Of a DNA stretch of 64,000 nt, positions 1 through 8,497 are shown in pieces. A program made the position numbers and the translations under genes. Below the pieces are notes generated by a model that was not told where the DNA came from, did not search any database, and saw only the letters and a program-made list of their open reading frames with translations. How positions within the stretch are numbered: the stretch's first letter is position 1; every line of letters begins with the position of its first letter. The stretch spans positions 1,054,001 to 1,118,000 of the forward strand of contig UBYA01000011.1 of NCBI GenBank assembly GCA_900469615.1, written 5' to 3'. The stretch is from Hyphomicrobiales bacterium (GTDB taxonomy: Bacteria; Pseudomonadota; Alphaproteobacteria; Rhizobiales; Rhizobiaceae).

Positions 1-563
1 CCGGCACCCCACCAGATCCGCTCGCGCAGACCCTCGGAATGGGGCTCCAGGCGCAGAAGGCCGGGAGGGTTGGGGAACATCGGACGAGGATTGGGTTGGG
101 CAAATCCCTCGCCACGAAGCAGATCGAGCAACACCTCCGCGTGCCTGCGACCCATGTCGGCATCGCTCTCGCCTTCCATCGGTGTGTAGCCGAAGTGACG
201 CCATCCATCGATCACCTGCTCGGGAGAGCCGCGGCTGATGCCGAGCTGCAACCTGCCGCCGGCAATGAGATCGGCAGCGCTCGCATCCTCCGCCATATAG
301 AAAGGGTTCTCATAGCGCATGTCGATGACCGCCGTGCCGATTTCGATCCGGCTGGTCCTGGCGCCGACGGCTGCCAGCAGGGGAAATGGCGAGGCGAGCT
401 GCCGCGCGAAATGGTGCACGCGAAAATAGGCGCCGTCTGCGCCCAATTGTTCGGCGGCGACGGCGAGGTCGATCGATTGCAGAAGCGTGTCGGCTGCCGA
501 GCGCGTCTGCGATTGGGGCGACGGCGTCCAGTGGCCGAATGAAAGGAACCCGATCTTCTTCAT
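1..563 (-). CDS. LLM-class flavin-dependent oxidoreductase, 3' part missing
   Basis: This is the N-terminal 187 residues of a luciferase-like flavin monooxygenase; the rest lies beyond the window edge (family members are about 330-350 residues). The protein starts MKKIGFLSFGHW, and has the typical AAVGARTSRIEIGTAVIDMR strand and an RLQLGISRG segment, where the LLM fold binds reduced flavin. Such enzymes oxidise small organic, often organosulfur, substrates with FMNH2 supplied by a separate reductase. The start at 563 follows CAGGATG. It is closest in style to the LLM gene at 41559-42599 (shared IEIGTAVI and LNIGIS/LQLGIS segments). The substrate cannot be read from sequence. Confidence 0.85.
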   Translation of the reverse strand, partial: MKKIGFLSFGHWTPSPQSQTRSAADTLLQSIDLAVAAEQLGADGAYFRVHHFARQLASPFPLLAAVGARTSRIEIGTAVIDMRYENPFYMAEDASAADLIAGGRLQLGISRGSPEQVIDGWRHFGYTPMEGESDADMGRRHAEVLLDLLRGEGFAQPNPRPMFPNPPGLLRLEPHSEGLRERIWWGA

Positions 564-1075
564 GATATCATCCTGCGTTATCCGGTTTGCTCGGCTTGAT
601 TTTTCCTGCCGTGCGTGACGATACGGGCCGAACGCCTCAGAGACGTCCGTTGCCTGCGTCTTCATTGCATGGCTTGCAAAAGCCGTAAGTTCGAATGGCT
701 ATATGTGCACGGATGCGGGTGGATGGAACAGTGCAATCTGTGAACTGATCGTCAATACGCAGGGAGGCTCCGCAGACGGAGGAAGCCTTGACAGCCCGCA
801 GTCTTCGTCGCCGTCCGAAAGATCGAAGACTTTGTGGTGGAAGACATGTGCCGCGTGCTCTGGAAAGCGCCGGAGCGTTCGCCGCATTGTCCGGGCCGAA
901 ATCCTGCGCCTTGCATGGCGGCACCTTCCTCTCGCGAGGAGTGTCAGCCTTGCCCAACATGAACAAATTTTAACCAACCCGTTAACAATCAGATAACGCA
1001 CCGCACCGAAACTGCCGCGCGTGTGAGTGCATCTCTCGCTTTCAATGTCCTTGAAACAAGAAATGGCAGGAAACC
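564..1075. other. intergenic region, no gene recognised
   Basis: Short open frames exist on both strands but have no recognisable protein signature or ribosome-binding site. The last 120 bases are A+T-richer (TTTTAACCAACCCGTTAACA around 968-990) and probably hold the promoter of the downstream secreted-protein gene. The left end holds the promoter of the divergent LLM gene. Confidence 0.5.
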
Positions 1076-1576
1076 ATGTTTGCAAGAAATTTCGCCCCCG
1101 CTCTGGTCCTCGTCGCATTTGGCGCCGGTATCGCGCATGCGGAAGTACCCGTTCGTATCGATCAATTCGATCATTGGGGGGCGTATTCCTATAAGTCCGG
1201 CGACAGCGTCAGTTGCTATGTTTTATCCCGACCGGTTGCCCAGCAGCCCGCCAATGTCGACCACGGCGATAATTTCTTCATCGTTTCGCGCCTGTCTCCG
1301 GGCGACAAGTTGGTTCCCGAAGCCGCAATGGGCTATGATCTGAAAGATGGCGCGTCGATGACGGCGATGGTGGGTGACAAGACGTTCCCGATGTTCACGA
1401 AAGACCGCCATGGCTGGGTGAAGGACGAAACGCAGGAGCCGTCCATGGTCAGCGCCATGAAAGGCGGCGCCCAACTGCAATTGCAGGCCGTCTCCAAGCG
1501 AGGGACCGCGACGAGCTACTCCTATTCGCTCTCCGGCATCACGGCCGCCCTGAAACGAATAGAAGTTTGCAAATGA
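1076..1576 (+). CDS. IalB-like (invasion-associated locus B family) secreted protein
   Basis: A 166-residue exported protein. Residues 1-22 form a signal peptide (basic start, hydrophobic core VLVAFGAGIA, cleavage after AHA). The remainder resembles the IalB family of alphaproteobacteria: an N-terminal segment with an isolated Cys at about 47, a central GWVKDE segment and a C-terminal Tyr/Ser-rich strand (TSYSYSLSGI) ending in a Cys two residues from the end. The two cysteines could form a disulfide. The family is named after a Bartonella invasion factor, but in rhizobia the members are numerous and mostly of unknown role. The start follows AGGAAACC. A hairpin 65 bases downstream ends the unit, so it appears monocistronic. 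Confidence 0.7.
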   Translation: MFARNFAPALVLVAFGAGIAHAEVPVRIDQFDHWGAYSYKSGDSVSCYVLSRPVAQQPANVDHGDNFFIVSRLSPGDKLVPEAAMGYDLKDGASMTAMVGDKTFPMFTKDRHGWVKDETQEPSMVSAMKGGAQLQLQAVSKRGTATSYSYSLSGITAALKRIEVCK

Positions 1577-1640
1577 GGCCGTCGGTTCCGAAAGCCCGAC
1601 CGGGAATTTCGTTGCGTGGCATTCAATAGCGGATAAGCGG

Positions 1641-1686
1641 ATTGGCGCCTTCTCATTCCGCGAGGAAGGCGCCAATCCGGGCTTTT
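1641..1686 (+). terminator. likely terminator after the ialB-like gene
   Basis: An 11-bp perfect stem, ATTGGCGCCTT (1641-1651) with AAGGCGCCAAT (1666-1676), separated by 14 bases and followed by a short T tract at 1683-1686. It lies between the ialB-like gene and the regulator at 1758. The loop is somewhat long and the T tract short, so efficiency is uncertain. Confidence 0.6.
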
Positions 1687-1704
1687 GGGCCGATATCCCT
1701 TGTG

Positions 1705-1723
1705 AAATCAAAAATCCTGATAT
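1705..1723. promoter_or_regulatory. operator copy 1, upstream of the ArsR-type regulator
   Basis: AAATCAAAAATCCTGATAT, 35 bases before the regulator start. It matches the 19-bp palindrome at 2689-2707 at most positions, including the half-site TGATAT and the spacing (half-site, 7 bases, half-site). Inferred site of autoregulation by the adjacent ArsR-type protein. Confidence 0.6.
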
Positions 1724-1757
1724 AAATGAAGCCTATCGATGGAGCATTCGGGATTAG

Positions 1758-2684
1758 ATGGATCGCGGCTTTCTGACAATTTATGCGGGTGAGAACGCGG
1801 CGGTGTTCAGGGCGCTTTCGGCGCCGGCGCGCGTCGATATGCTGAAACTGCTCTGTGCCAAAGGCTCGATGAACGTCAACGAGATTGCGCGGGAACTGGA
1901 TCTGCCGCAATCCACCGTCGCGACGGCGATCATGATCCTGGAGGAGGCCGGCCTCGTCGAGACCAAGGCTGCGAAAGCGCGCAAGGGCTATCAGAAGATC
2001 TGCACCGCGCTTTATGACGAAATCCTGCTCAGCTTCGAGGACAAGGCGTTCAAGCACGATGAGGACGTGATCGAAGTCGCCATGCCGATCGGCCTTTATA
2101 CAAGCTGCGAGACGCATGCGCCCTGCGGCCTTTGCTCGACCGAGGGGGTGATCGGCCTCCTTGATGTTCCCGATTATTTTCTCGATCCGCAACGCATGCA
2201 GGCCGGTCTCCTCTGGTTCGGCCGTGGCCATGTCGAGTATAAATTCCCGAACAATGCCAAGATCCTGAACAGGAATGTCAATGCCATCGAGTTTTCGATG
2301 GAGCTTTCGTCCGAAGTGCCCGGCACCAATCCGGACTGGCCGTCCGACATCACGGTCTGGGTCAACGACGTTGCCGCCGGTACATGGACGTCCCCGGGCG
2401 ACTATGGCGACAAGCGCGGGGCCTTCACGCCAGGCTGGTGGAAGCTCGAGGGCTCGCAATATGGCAAGCTCAAGACATGGCGAATCTCGAAGAAGGGTAC
2501 GTTTATCGATGGCGTCACCGTCTCCGACGTGACCATCGATGACCTTGCCATCAGCCAGCATTCGTCGATCCGCCTGCGGATCGGCATCGCTCCGAACGCG
2601 CGCAATACGGGCGGCGTCAATATCTTCGGCCGCGGCTTCGGCAATTACGGGCGCGATATTCTGATGCGCATCGATCTTGCGTAG
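1758..2684 (+). CDS. ArsR-type transcriptional regulator with large C-terminal sensor domain
   Basis: A 308-residue regulator. Residues about 15-75 form a winged helix of ArsR type (recognition helix region NEIARELDLPQSTVATAI). This is followed by a long beta-rich domain, about 105-308, that replaces the short tail of ordinary ArsR proteins (about 100 residues in total). Early in that domain is a C-x2-H-x2-C-x2-C cluster (Cys117, His120, Cys123, Cys126) that could bind a metal. The beta-rich part contains many Trp, Tyr and Asn residues (VWVNDVAAGTW, FTPGWWKLEG), compatible with carbohydrate sensing. It precedes a GH51 arabinofuranosidase and its importer, and related palindromes occur in front of both genes, so it is probably the local regulator. 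Sugar binding and the metal site are inferences. Confidence 0.8.
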   Translation: MDRGFLTIYAGENAAVFRALSAPARVDMLKLLCAKGSMNVNEIARELDLPQSTVATAIMILEEAGLVETKAAKARKGYQKICTALYDEILLSFEDKAFKHDEDVIEVAMPIGLYTSCETHAPCGLCSTEGVIGLLDVPDYFLDPQRMQAGLLWFGRGHVEYKFPNNAKILNRNVNAIEFSMELSSEVPGTNPDWPSDITVWVNDVAAGTWTSPGDYGDKRGAFTPGWWKLEGSQYGKLKTWRISKKGTFIDGVTVSDVTIDDLAISQHSSIRLRIGIAPNARNTGGVNIFGRGFGNYGRDILMRIDLA

Positions 2685-2688
2685 TTTC

Positions 2689-2707
2689 ATATCATAAATT
2701 CTGATAT
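2689..2707. promoter_or_regulatory. operator copy 2, best palindrome
   Basis: ATATCATAAATTCTGATAT, with perfect 6-bp inverted half-sites ATATCA and TGATAT around a 7-base centre that is itself nearly symmetrical. It starts 5 bases after the regulator stop codon, in the A+T-rich 220-bp promoter region of the arabinofuranosidase gene. Confidence 0.65.
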
Positions 2708-2872
2708 ATAGCGTATTATCGAAGCAAATTCCCGATAAGTCATATTTTTTATAACATGCTGTTTTTGCGGGTCGTTTTCGCGCTGAGCGGCACTTCATCA
2801 TGCGTTTTTACAGTTATTTTCACAGCTGGCGGCGTTGACGGCCTTCCAAAAGTATATCAAGATCAAGGTATA

Positions 2873-2891
2873 GAAACAGAATATGTGATAT
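2873..2891. promoter_or_regulatory. operator copy 3 (weaker), next to the GH51 ribosome-binding site
   Basis: GAAACAGAATATGTGATAT keeps the complete right half-site TGATAT and the same spacing, but has a degenerate left half. It ends just before the AAGGGAGGG ribosome-binding site of the GTG-started GH51 gene, a place where binding would block transcription. Weaker than copies 1 and 2. Confidence 0.4.
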
Positions 2892-2907
2892 ATAAGGGAG
2901 GGAAGCC

Positions 2908-4416
2908 GTGAAGGCGCATGTGATCGTCCATCGTGATTTCCGAATTGCCGATATTGACGATCGGCTCTACAGCGCCTTTCTCGAACACCTCGGCCGGGCG
3001 ATCTACGGGGGCATCTATGAGCCCGGTCACGCGACGGCCGATGAGCACGGGTTCCGCAAGGATGTGATCGAGCTGGTGCGCGAGCTCAACGCGCCCTATT
3101 GCCGCTATCCCGGCGGCAATTTCGTTTCCGCCTACAATTGGGAAGACGGGGTGGGGCCCCGTTCCGAACGCCCGGTGCGCCTCGATCTCGCCTGGCGGAC
3201 GCGCGAGAGCAATCAGATCGGCGTCAACGAATTCGTCGACTGGTGCAAGAAGGCCAACACCAAGCCCATGCTCGCCGTCAATCTCGGCTCGCGCGGGCTG
3301 GATGCGGCAAGAAACTTCCTCGAATATTGCAATCATCCCGGCGGCACCTACTGGTCGGATCTGCGGCGCAAGCATGGCTGGGCCAACCCGCATGGCGTCA
3401 AGCTCTGGTGCCTCGGCAACGAGATGGATGGCCCGTGGCAGGTCGGCCATAAATCGGCTTATGAATATGGGCGCCTGGCAGACGAGACAGCCAAAGCCAT
3501 GCGCGGTTTCGACAAATCGCTGGAACTTGTCGTCTGCGGCTCATCGAATTCCGACATGAAGACCTATCCCGATTGGGAGGCCGAGGTTCTGGATCAGTGC
3601 TACGACAGTGCCGACCATATTTCGCTGCATATGTATTTCGCCAATCGCGAAAAGAACACGCTGAACTATCTGGCCAAGGCCGAGAAGCTCGACCGCTACA
3701 TCGTCACCATCGGCGGCGTGATCGACTATATCAAGGCGAAGAAGCGGTCTAAGAAGACCATCGGCATTTCCTTCGACGAGTGGAACGTCTGGTATCATTC
3801 CAATCAGCAGGACAAGGAGATCCTTGCTCGCGATGAATGGCCGGACGCGCCTCATCTGCTGGAGGATATCTATAATTTCGAAGACGTGCTGCAGGTCGGC
3901 GGCATTCTCAATACGTTCATTCGCCGGTGCGACCGGGTGCGGATTGCCTGCATAGCGCAGCTCGTCAACGTCATCGCGCCGATCATGACGGAGGATGGCG
4001 GCCCGGCATGGCGGCAGACCATCTATTACCCGCTCTATTTCGCCTCGAAGTACGGGCGCGGTTATGCGTTGCGCCTCGTCACGGACGGCCCGACCTATGA
4101 TTGCGACGAGGCCGACGACGTGCCCTATCTCGATGTGGCGGCCGTCCACGACGAAGCAGGCAAAATGGTCACGCTGTTTGCGGTCAATCGTCACCCCGAC
4201 AGCGCTCTCGACCTCGAAACCCGGCTTGAAGGCTTTGCGGGCGCCCGTGTCGTCGAACAGCATGAGATGGTCCACGGCGATCTGCGGGCGGTCAACACGG
4301 CATCGCAGCCGAATGCCGTCGTCCCGACCAGCACCGGCGATGCCAAGATCGAGGATGGCCGGCTTCGCGCCACGTTGAAGCCGCTGTCCTACACGGTGAT
4401 CCGTCTGGCGGTGTGA
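2908..4416 (+). CDS. abfA: alpha-L-arabinofuranosidase, glycoside hydrolase family 51
   Basis: A 502-residue retaining arabinofuranosidase that removes terminal alpha-L-arabinofuranosyl groups from arabinan or arabinoxylan fragments. GH51 hallmarks are the CRYPGGNF segment (65-72), the general acid/base Glu172 in CLGNEMDGPW and the nucleophile Glu291 in SFDEWNVWYH, followed by the C-terminal beta domain. Length fits the family. There is no signal peptide, so it should act in the cytoplasm on imported oligosaccharides. It starts with GTG at 2908 behind AAGGGAGGG. It lies between its probable regulator (1758) and an ABC importer (4609-10308), pointing to uptake followed by internal hydrolysis. 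Confidence 0.93.
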   Translation: MKAHVIVHRDFRIADIDDRLYSAFLEHLGRAIYGGIYEPGHATADEHGFRKDVIELVRELNAPYCRYPGGNFVSAYNWEDGVGPRSERPVRLDLAWRTRESNQIGVNEFVDWCKKANTKPMLAVNLGSRGLDAARNFLEYCNHPGGTYWSDLRRKHGWANPHGVKLWCLGNEMDGPWQVGHKSAYEYGRLADETAKAMRGFDKSLELVVCGSSNSDMKTYPDWEAEVLDQCYDSADHISLHMYFANREKNTLNYLAKAEKLDRYIVTIGGVIDYIKAKKRSKKTIGISFDEWNVWYHSNQQDKEILARDEWPDAPHLLEDIYNFEDVLQVGGILNTFIRRCDRVRIACIAQLVNVIAPIMTEDGGPAWRQTIYYPLYFASKYGRGYALRLVTDGPTYDCDEADDVPYLDVAAVHDEAGKMVTLFAVNRHPDSALDLETRLEGFAGARVVEQHEMVHGDLRAVNTASQPNAVVPTSTGDAKIEDGRLRATLKPLSYTVIRLAV

Positions 4417-4608
4417 CAGCCGGCCGCCGGGCGGCACGCTCCGGCAGCGAAACGGGCGAAAGGTCGCGAGGAGGTGGCCTAACCGCTTGCTGCCGATCCA
4501 GCGCACTGCCCGCAGCTTGCGGGGTTGCGCCGGGGAAGAGGATTAAAGTCGCGGTCTGTTCTCCATTGTTCGGATCAGCCGCGTAGTCGATAAAAATGGG
4601 AGGAGATC

Positions 4609-6510
4609 ATGCAGCAGTGGAAGAAGCTTGCCTTTGGCGTCGCGCTGGCCACGTTCGGCCTCGTCGCGGCGGCCAAGGCTCAGGACTATACCTCTTTACC
4701 CCGCAAGGAGACTTTGATCGTCGAGAATCCCGAGGGAACGATCAAGAATCCGGGCTGGTTCAATATCTGGGTCAATGGCGGCGGCGGCGTTTCGACCGGC
4801 CTCCAGCAACTGACGATGGATACGCTCTGGTACATCGATCCGGAGAAAGGCCTGGGCGGCTCGGCCTGGGACAATTCGCTCGCGGCCGACAAGCCGCAAT
4901 ATAATGACGATTTCACCCAGATGACGGTGAAATTGCGCAAGGGCATCTATTGGAGCGACGGCGTCGAATTCACCGCCGACGATGTGGTCTATACCGTCAA
5001 GACGCAGATGGATCATCCGGGCATGATCTGGAGCGCGGCCTTTTCGGTCCAGGTCGCCAGCGTTGAGGCGCCGGATCCCTACACGGTCGTCTTCAAGCTG
5101 AAAAAGCCGAATTCGCGCTTTCACGCCATCTTCACCGTCCGCTGGAACGGGGCATGGATCATGCCGAAGCACGTCTTCGAGAAGGTCGCCGATCCCGTCC
5201 GTTATGACAATGCCAATCCGGTTTCGCTCGGCGCCTACAAGCTGAAGGCATTTGACCCGCAGGGCAAATGGTACACCTGGGAGAAGCGTGACGACTGGCA
5301 GCGCACCTCGCTTGCGCGCTTCGGCGAACCGGCTCCGAAATATGTGACCTATGTCGACCCGGGGCCGCCGGACAAGCGCACCATCGCGCAGCTCGAGCAC
5401 AATCTCGATATCATCCACGACAACACGCCGGAAGGCATGTTCACGCTGAAAGAGAAGTCGAAGACGGTCGACAGCTGGTTCCCCGGCTTTCCCTTTGCTC
5501 ATCCGGATCCGACGCTGCCTGCCGTGATCTTCAATACGCAGGATCCGCTGTTCCAGAATCCCGATGTGCGCTGGGCTCTGGCGTTGCTTATCGATATCAA
5601 GGCCGTCGATATGGCAAGCTACCGCGGCACGGCGACGCTTTCCGCGCTCGGCGTTCCGCCGACGGCGGTCGCCATGACGGATTATCAGGCGTCGCTGCAG
5701 GATTGGCTCAAGAACTTCGAGATCGATACCGGCAAGCGCAAGATCAAGCCATACGATCCGACGATCGGTCAGCAGATCGCCGATATCCTGCGCAAGCAGC
5801 CGAAATACAAGGATCAGATCCCGACCGATCCGGCCGCCATCAGCACGGCCTTCGGCTATGGCTGGTGGAAACCCGATCCGCAGGCTGCCGCCGAACTGCT
5901 GGAAAAGGCCGGCTTCAAGAAGGTGGGCGGCAAATGGATGACGCCGGATGGGCAGCCCTTCAAGATCCGCCTGACGGTCGAAGGCGACACCCGCTCGGTC
6001 TTCACCCGCGCCGGAACGCTGATTGCCCAGCAATGGGCAGCTTTCGGGATCGATTCCAAGGCGGCGCCGACGGCAAATCTCTGGCAGGTGGCCCTGCAGC
6101 CCGGCAGCTATCAGGTTGCCATCGCCTGGAGCGTCGAGACCTGGGGCGGCGATCCCGACCTATCTTTCTTCCTCGATAGCTGGCATTCCGAATTTGTTGC
6201 CAAGAAGGGCGAGAACCAGGCGCCGCGCAACTGGCAGCGCTGGTCCAATCTCGATCTCGACAAGATCATCGAAAACATCCGCCGCATCGGCGCCGATGAT
6301 CCGAAGGGCATCGAACTCGGCAAGGACTATCTGAAGCTGGTCGCCCGCGAAATGCCGACCATTCCGCTGATGTCCTACAACGTCTTCACTTCGATGGATA
6401 CGACCTATTGGAAGGGTTATCCGACGATAGCCGATCCGTACACCGACCCGGTTCCCAATTGGGCAAACTCGCGGCTGATGATGGTGAAGCTCAAGCCGGC
6501 GCAACCTTAG
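4609..6510 (+). CDS. ABC transporter substrate-binding protein, family 5 (oligosaccharide/peptide)
   Basis: A 633-residue periplasmic binding protein of the SBP_bac_5 (OppA/DppA) class. Residues 1-24 are a signal peptide cleaved after AAAKA. Typical segments are LTMDTLWYIDPEKG, KLRKGIYWSDGVEFTADDVV (the family signature) and, near the C-terminus, ISRLMMVKL-type terminal strands. At 633 residues it is longer than DppA (about 535), as is common for family-5 proteins that bind oligosaccharides. The start follows GGGAGGAG. It heads a run with two permeases and two ATPases. The neighbouring GH51 gene suggests arabino-oligosaccharides as ligand, which is an inference from context. Confidence 0.88.
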   Translation: MQQWKKLAFGVALATFGLVAAAKAQDYTSLPRKETLIVENPEGTIKNPGWFNIWVNGGGGVSTGLQQLTMDTLWYIDPEKGLGGSAWDNSLAADKPQYNDDFTQMTVKLRKGIYWSDGVEFTADDVVYTVKTQMDHPGMIWSAAFSVQVASVEAPDPYTVVFKLKKPNSRFHAIFTVRWNGAWIMPKHVFEKVADPVRYDNANPVSLGAYKLKAFDPQGKWYTWEKRDDWQRTSLARFGEPAPKYVTYVDPGPPDKRTIAQLEHNLDIIHDNTPEGMFTLKEKSKTVDSWFPGFPFAHPDPTLPAVIFNTQDPLFQNPDVRWALALLIDIKAVDMASYRGTATLSALGVPPTAVAMTDYQASLQDWLKNFEIDTGKRKIKPYDPTIGQQIADILRKQPKYKDQIPTDPAAISTAFGYGWWKPDPQAAAELLEKAGFKKVGGKWMTPDGQPFKIRLTVEGDTRSVFTRAGTLIAQQWAAFGIDSKAAPTANLWQVALQPGSYQVAIAWSVETWGGDPDLSFFLDSWHSEFVAKKGENQAPRNWQRWSNLDLDKIIENIRRIGADDPKGIELGKDYLKLVAREMPTIPLMSYNVFTSMDTTYWKGYPTIADPYTDPVPNWANSRLMMVKLKPAQP

Positions 6511-6520
6511 TTCTCCCGAC

Positions 6521-6548
6521 CCCGACGCGGCAGGAGTGCTGCGTCGGG
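6521..6548 (+). terminator. intercistronic hairpin after the binding-protein gene
   Basis: CCCGACGCGGCA (6521-6532) pairs with TGCTGCGTCGGG (6537-6548), 12 pairs including one G-U, across a GGAG tetraloop. There is no T tract. Its place just after the binding-protein stop and before the permease genes suggests an mRNA-stabilising or partial attenuator structure giving more binding protein than membrane parts. Confidence 0.6.
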
Positions 6549-6629
6549 CACCTTTCGCCGGGCGCCGAAGGGGTCCGGCGATCCTTTCGACAAGAATGAC
6601 GTGCGAGCAGCAGCAAGGAAAACGACGGC

Positions 6630-7634
6630 ATGACGTCCTATCCAGTTTTCGTCTTGAAACGATTTGGCCAGTTTCTGCTCGTCGTCTTCCTCGGCATTTC
6701 CGCAACTTTCTTCATCACGCATCTGACGCCGATCGATCCGGTCGAGGAAAGCATCGGCGCAATCCAGCAAATGGGACAGTCGGACCCTCGTGCCGTCGAA
6801 CTGATGCGTCAGTCCCTGAAGGAACTCTATGGGTTGCAGGGCTCGATCTGGCAGCAATATCTGCATTTCTGGACGCGCCTTGCGACCGGCGATCTCGGGC
6901 CGTCGCTCTCGGCGTTTCCAACGCCTGTTTCCGCCATCATCGCGCGGGCGCTGCCCTGGACGATCGGGCTGATGACCGTTTCCACGCTGATCACATTCCT
7001 GCTCGGCAACATGATCGGCGCGTTGGCGGGCTATTATCGCAAGAGCATGCTGCTGAAGGCTGTAAGCCTCGTCTTCATCGCCATGCAGCCCATACCCTAT
7101 TACATCCTGGCGTTCGTGCTGATCATTCTCTTCGGCTACATCTGGCCGATCCTGCCGATCAATGGCGGCTATGAGATGAATACCAATCTGGAACTGTCCT
7201 TCGGATTGGTGCTGGATATTCTCCGCCATTCCATTCTGCCCGCGCTGTCCCTGATCCTCGTCGGTACGGGCAGCTGGCTCATCGGGATGAGAGCGCTCGT
7301 CTCCAATATCATCACAGAGGATTACGTCGTCTTCGCAGAGCTCGGCGGCGTGCCGAAGCGCAGGATTCTGCGGTCCTACATCGCCCGCAATGCCATGGTG
7401 CCGCAGTTTACCGGCCTTGCCATGTCGCTGGGCGCGGTTTTCAACGGCACCGTCATCACCGAGATCGTCTTCGGCTATCCAGGCATTGGCAACCTTCTGA
7501 TTTCGGCCGTCCACGCGGGCGATTACAGCCTTGTCCTCGGGCTCAGCGCCCTGTCGATCGCCGGTGTCGCCGCCGCCGTCTTCATCATCGACATATTGGG
7601 TCCGTTGATCGACCCCCGCATCAAGGTGGAATAG
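6630..7634 (+). CDS. ABC transporter permease, DppB/OppB type
   Basis: A 334-residue inner-membrane permease with about six transmembrane segments. It begins with the family's usual layout: a short cytoplasmic start, the first helix (FGQFLLVVFLGISATFFITH) and then a periplasmic loop. The EAA coupling loop is visible as YVVFAELGGVPKRRILRSYI, and the protein ends DPRIKVE as many DppB proteins do. It forms the channel with the next gene, 3 bases downstream, and is energised by the two ATPases that follow. The loop after helix 1 is charged and longer than usual. Substrate is probably an oligosaccharide, from context only. Confidence 0.9.
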   Translation: MTSYPVFVLKRFGQFLLVVFLGISATFFITHLTPIDPVEESIGAIQQMGQSDPRAVELMRQSLKELYGLQGSIWQQYLHFWTRLATGDLGPSLSAFPTPVSAIIARALPWTIGLMTVSTLITFLLGNMIGALAGYYRKSMLLKAVSLVFIAMQPIPYYILAFVLIILFGYIWPILPINGGYEMNTNLELSFGLVLDILRHSILPALSLILVGTGSWLIGMRALVSNIITEDYVVFAELGGVPKRRILRSYIARNAMVPQFTGLAMSLGAVFNGTVITEIVFGYPGIGNLLISAVHAGDYSLVLGLSALSIAGVAAAVFIIDILGPLIDPRIKVE

Positions 7635-7637
7635 GCC

Positions 7638-8495
7638 ATGCTGACGATCGTTCGCGACCTTGCTCGCCAGAATGCAGAGTTCCTGTGCGGTCTCCTGCTG
7701 TTTGCCGTGATCGTCGGCATGGTGATCCTGTCCTATTTCTCGCCCTATGGTCCTGCCGACCTCTATCTGCTGCCGCCCGATATGCCGCCTGATGGTCAGT
7801 ATTGGCTGGGCACGACATCGCGCGGCCAGGATGTTTTCTGGCAACTCGCGGTCGCGCTCAGGAATACGCTCTATTTCGGCATCGGCGTCGCCTTTCTGTC
7901 CCGGATCATTTCGCTGGTGGTGGGGCTGGTGGCAGGCTACGCGGGCGGTATCGTCGACCGCGTGCTGATGGCGATCAACGACAGCATCATGGTCATTCCG
8001 CAGTTCCCTTTGCTGATCCTGTTCTATTTCGTGCTCAAGGACGACATGACGTGGACAGTGCTTATCGTCGTCATGGCGTCGCTCGGCTGGTCGTATGACG
8101 CGCGCCTGATCCGCTCGGTGGCGATCAGCCTGAAGACGCGGCCCTTTACCACGCAAAGCGTCTATTCCGGCATGAGCATGCGCAAGATCCTCGTCGAGGA
8201 ACATCTGCCTTATGTGCTGCCGATCGTTTTCGCCACGACCATGAACAACATGATCTGGTCGATCGGCATGGAGATCACGCTTTCGGTGCTCGGTTTCACG
8301 GATATCGAAACGCCGACCATGGGCATGATGATCTATTGGGCCAACGCGCATTCGGCCTTGATCGCCGGAACATGGTGGTGGGTCGCCGCGCCTGTGGCCG
8401 CAATCGTGATCCTGTTCATGGCGCTCTTCCTGCTGTCGATGTCGATGAACGAATACAACGACCCGCGCAGTCGTTTGAACCGGATGGGAGGCTAG
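7638..8495 (+). CDS. ABC transporter permease, DppC/OppC type
   Basis: A 285-residue permease, partner of the preceding DppB-type subunit. It shows the DppC pattern: an N-terminal helix, the GTTSRGQDVFWQL segment (usual form GTDxxGRDV), several core helices, and the EAA loop near YSGMSMRKILVEEHLPYVLP. The start lies 3 bases after the DppB stop and the stop 2 bases before the next gene, so translation is probably coupled. No unusual features. Confidence 0.9.
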   Translation: MLTIVRDLARQNAEFLCGLLLFAVIVGMVILSYFSPYGPADLYLLPPDMPPDGQYWLGTTSRGQDVFWQLAVALRNTLYFGIGVAFLSRIISLVVGLVAGYAGGIVDRVLMAINDSIMVIPQFPLLILFYFVLKDDMTWTVLIVVMASLGWSYDARLIRSVAISLKTRPFTTQSVYSGMSMRKILVEEHLPYVLPIVFATTMNNMIWSIGMEITLSVLGFTDIETPTMGMMIYWANAHSALIAGTWWWVAAPVAAIVILFMALFLLSMSMNEYNDPRSRLNRMGG

Positions 8496-8497
8496 GC

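Noticed and set aside
637-1118. Several short open frames on both strands in the region before the ialB-like gene
   Set aside because: They overlap each other, have no ribosome-binding site and no recognisable motif; the true gene begins at 1076.
4509-4523. CCCGCA-GCT-TGCGGG hairpin between the GH51 and binding-protein genes
   Set aside because: Only 6 bp, no T tract and far from a stop codon; not convincing as a terminator.
6507-8351. A 614-codon open frame on the minus strand, antisense to the importer permeases
   Set aside because: It is the mirror of the permease genes: high GC third-position bias creates long antisense frames. The encoded sequence is dominated by His, Arg and Asp and shows no family features.
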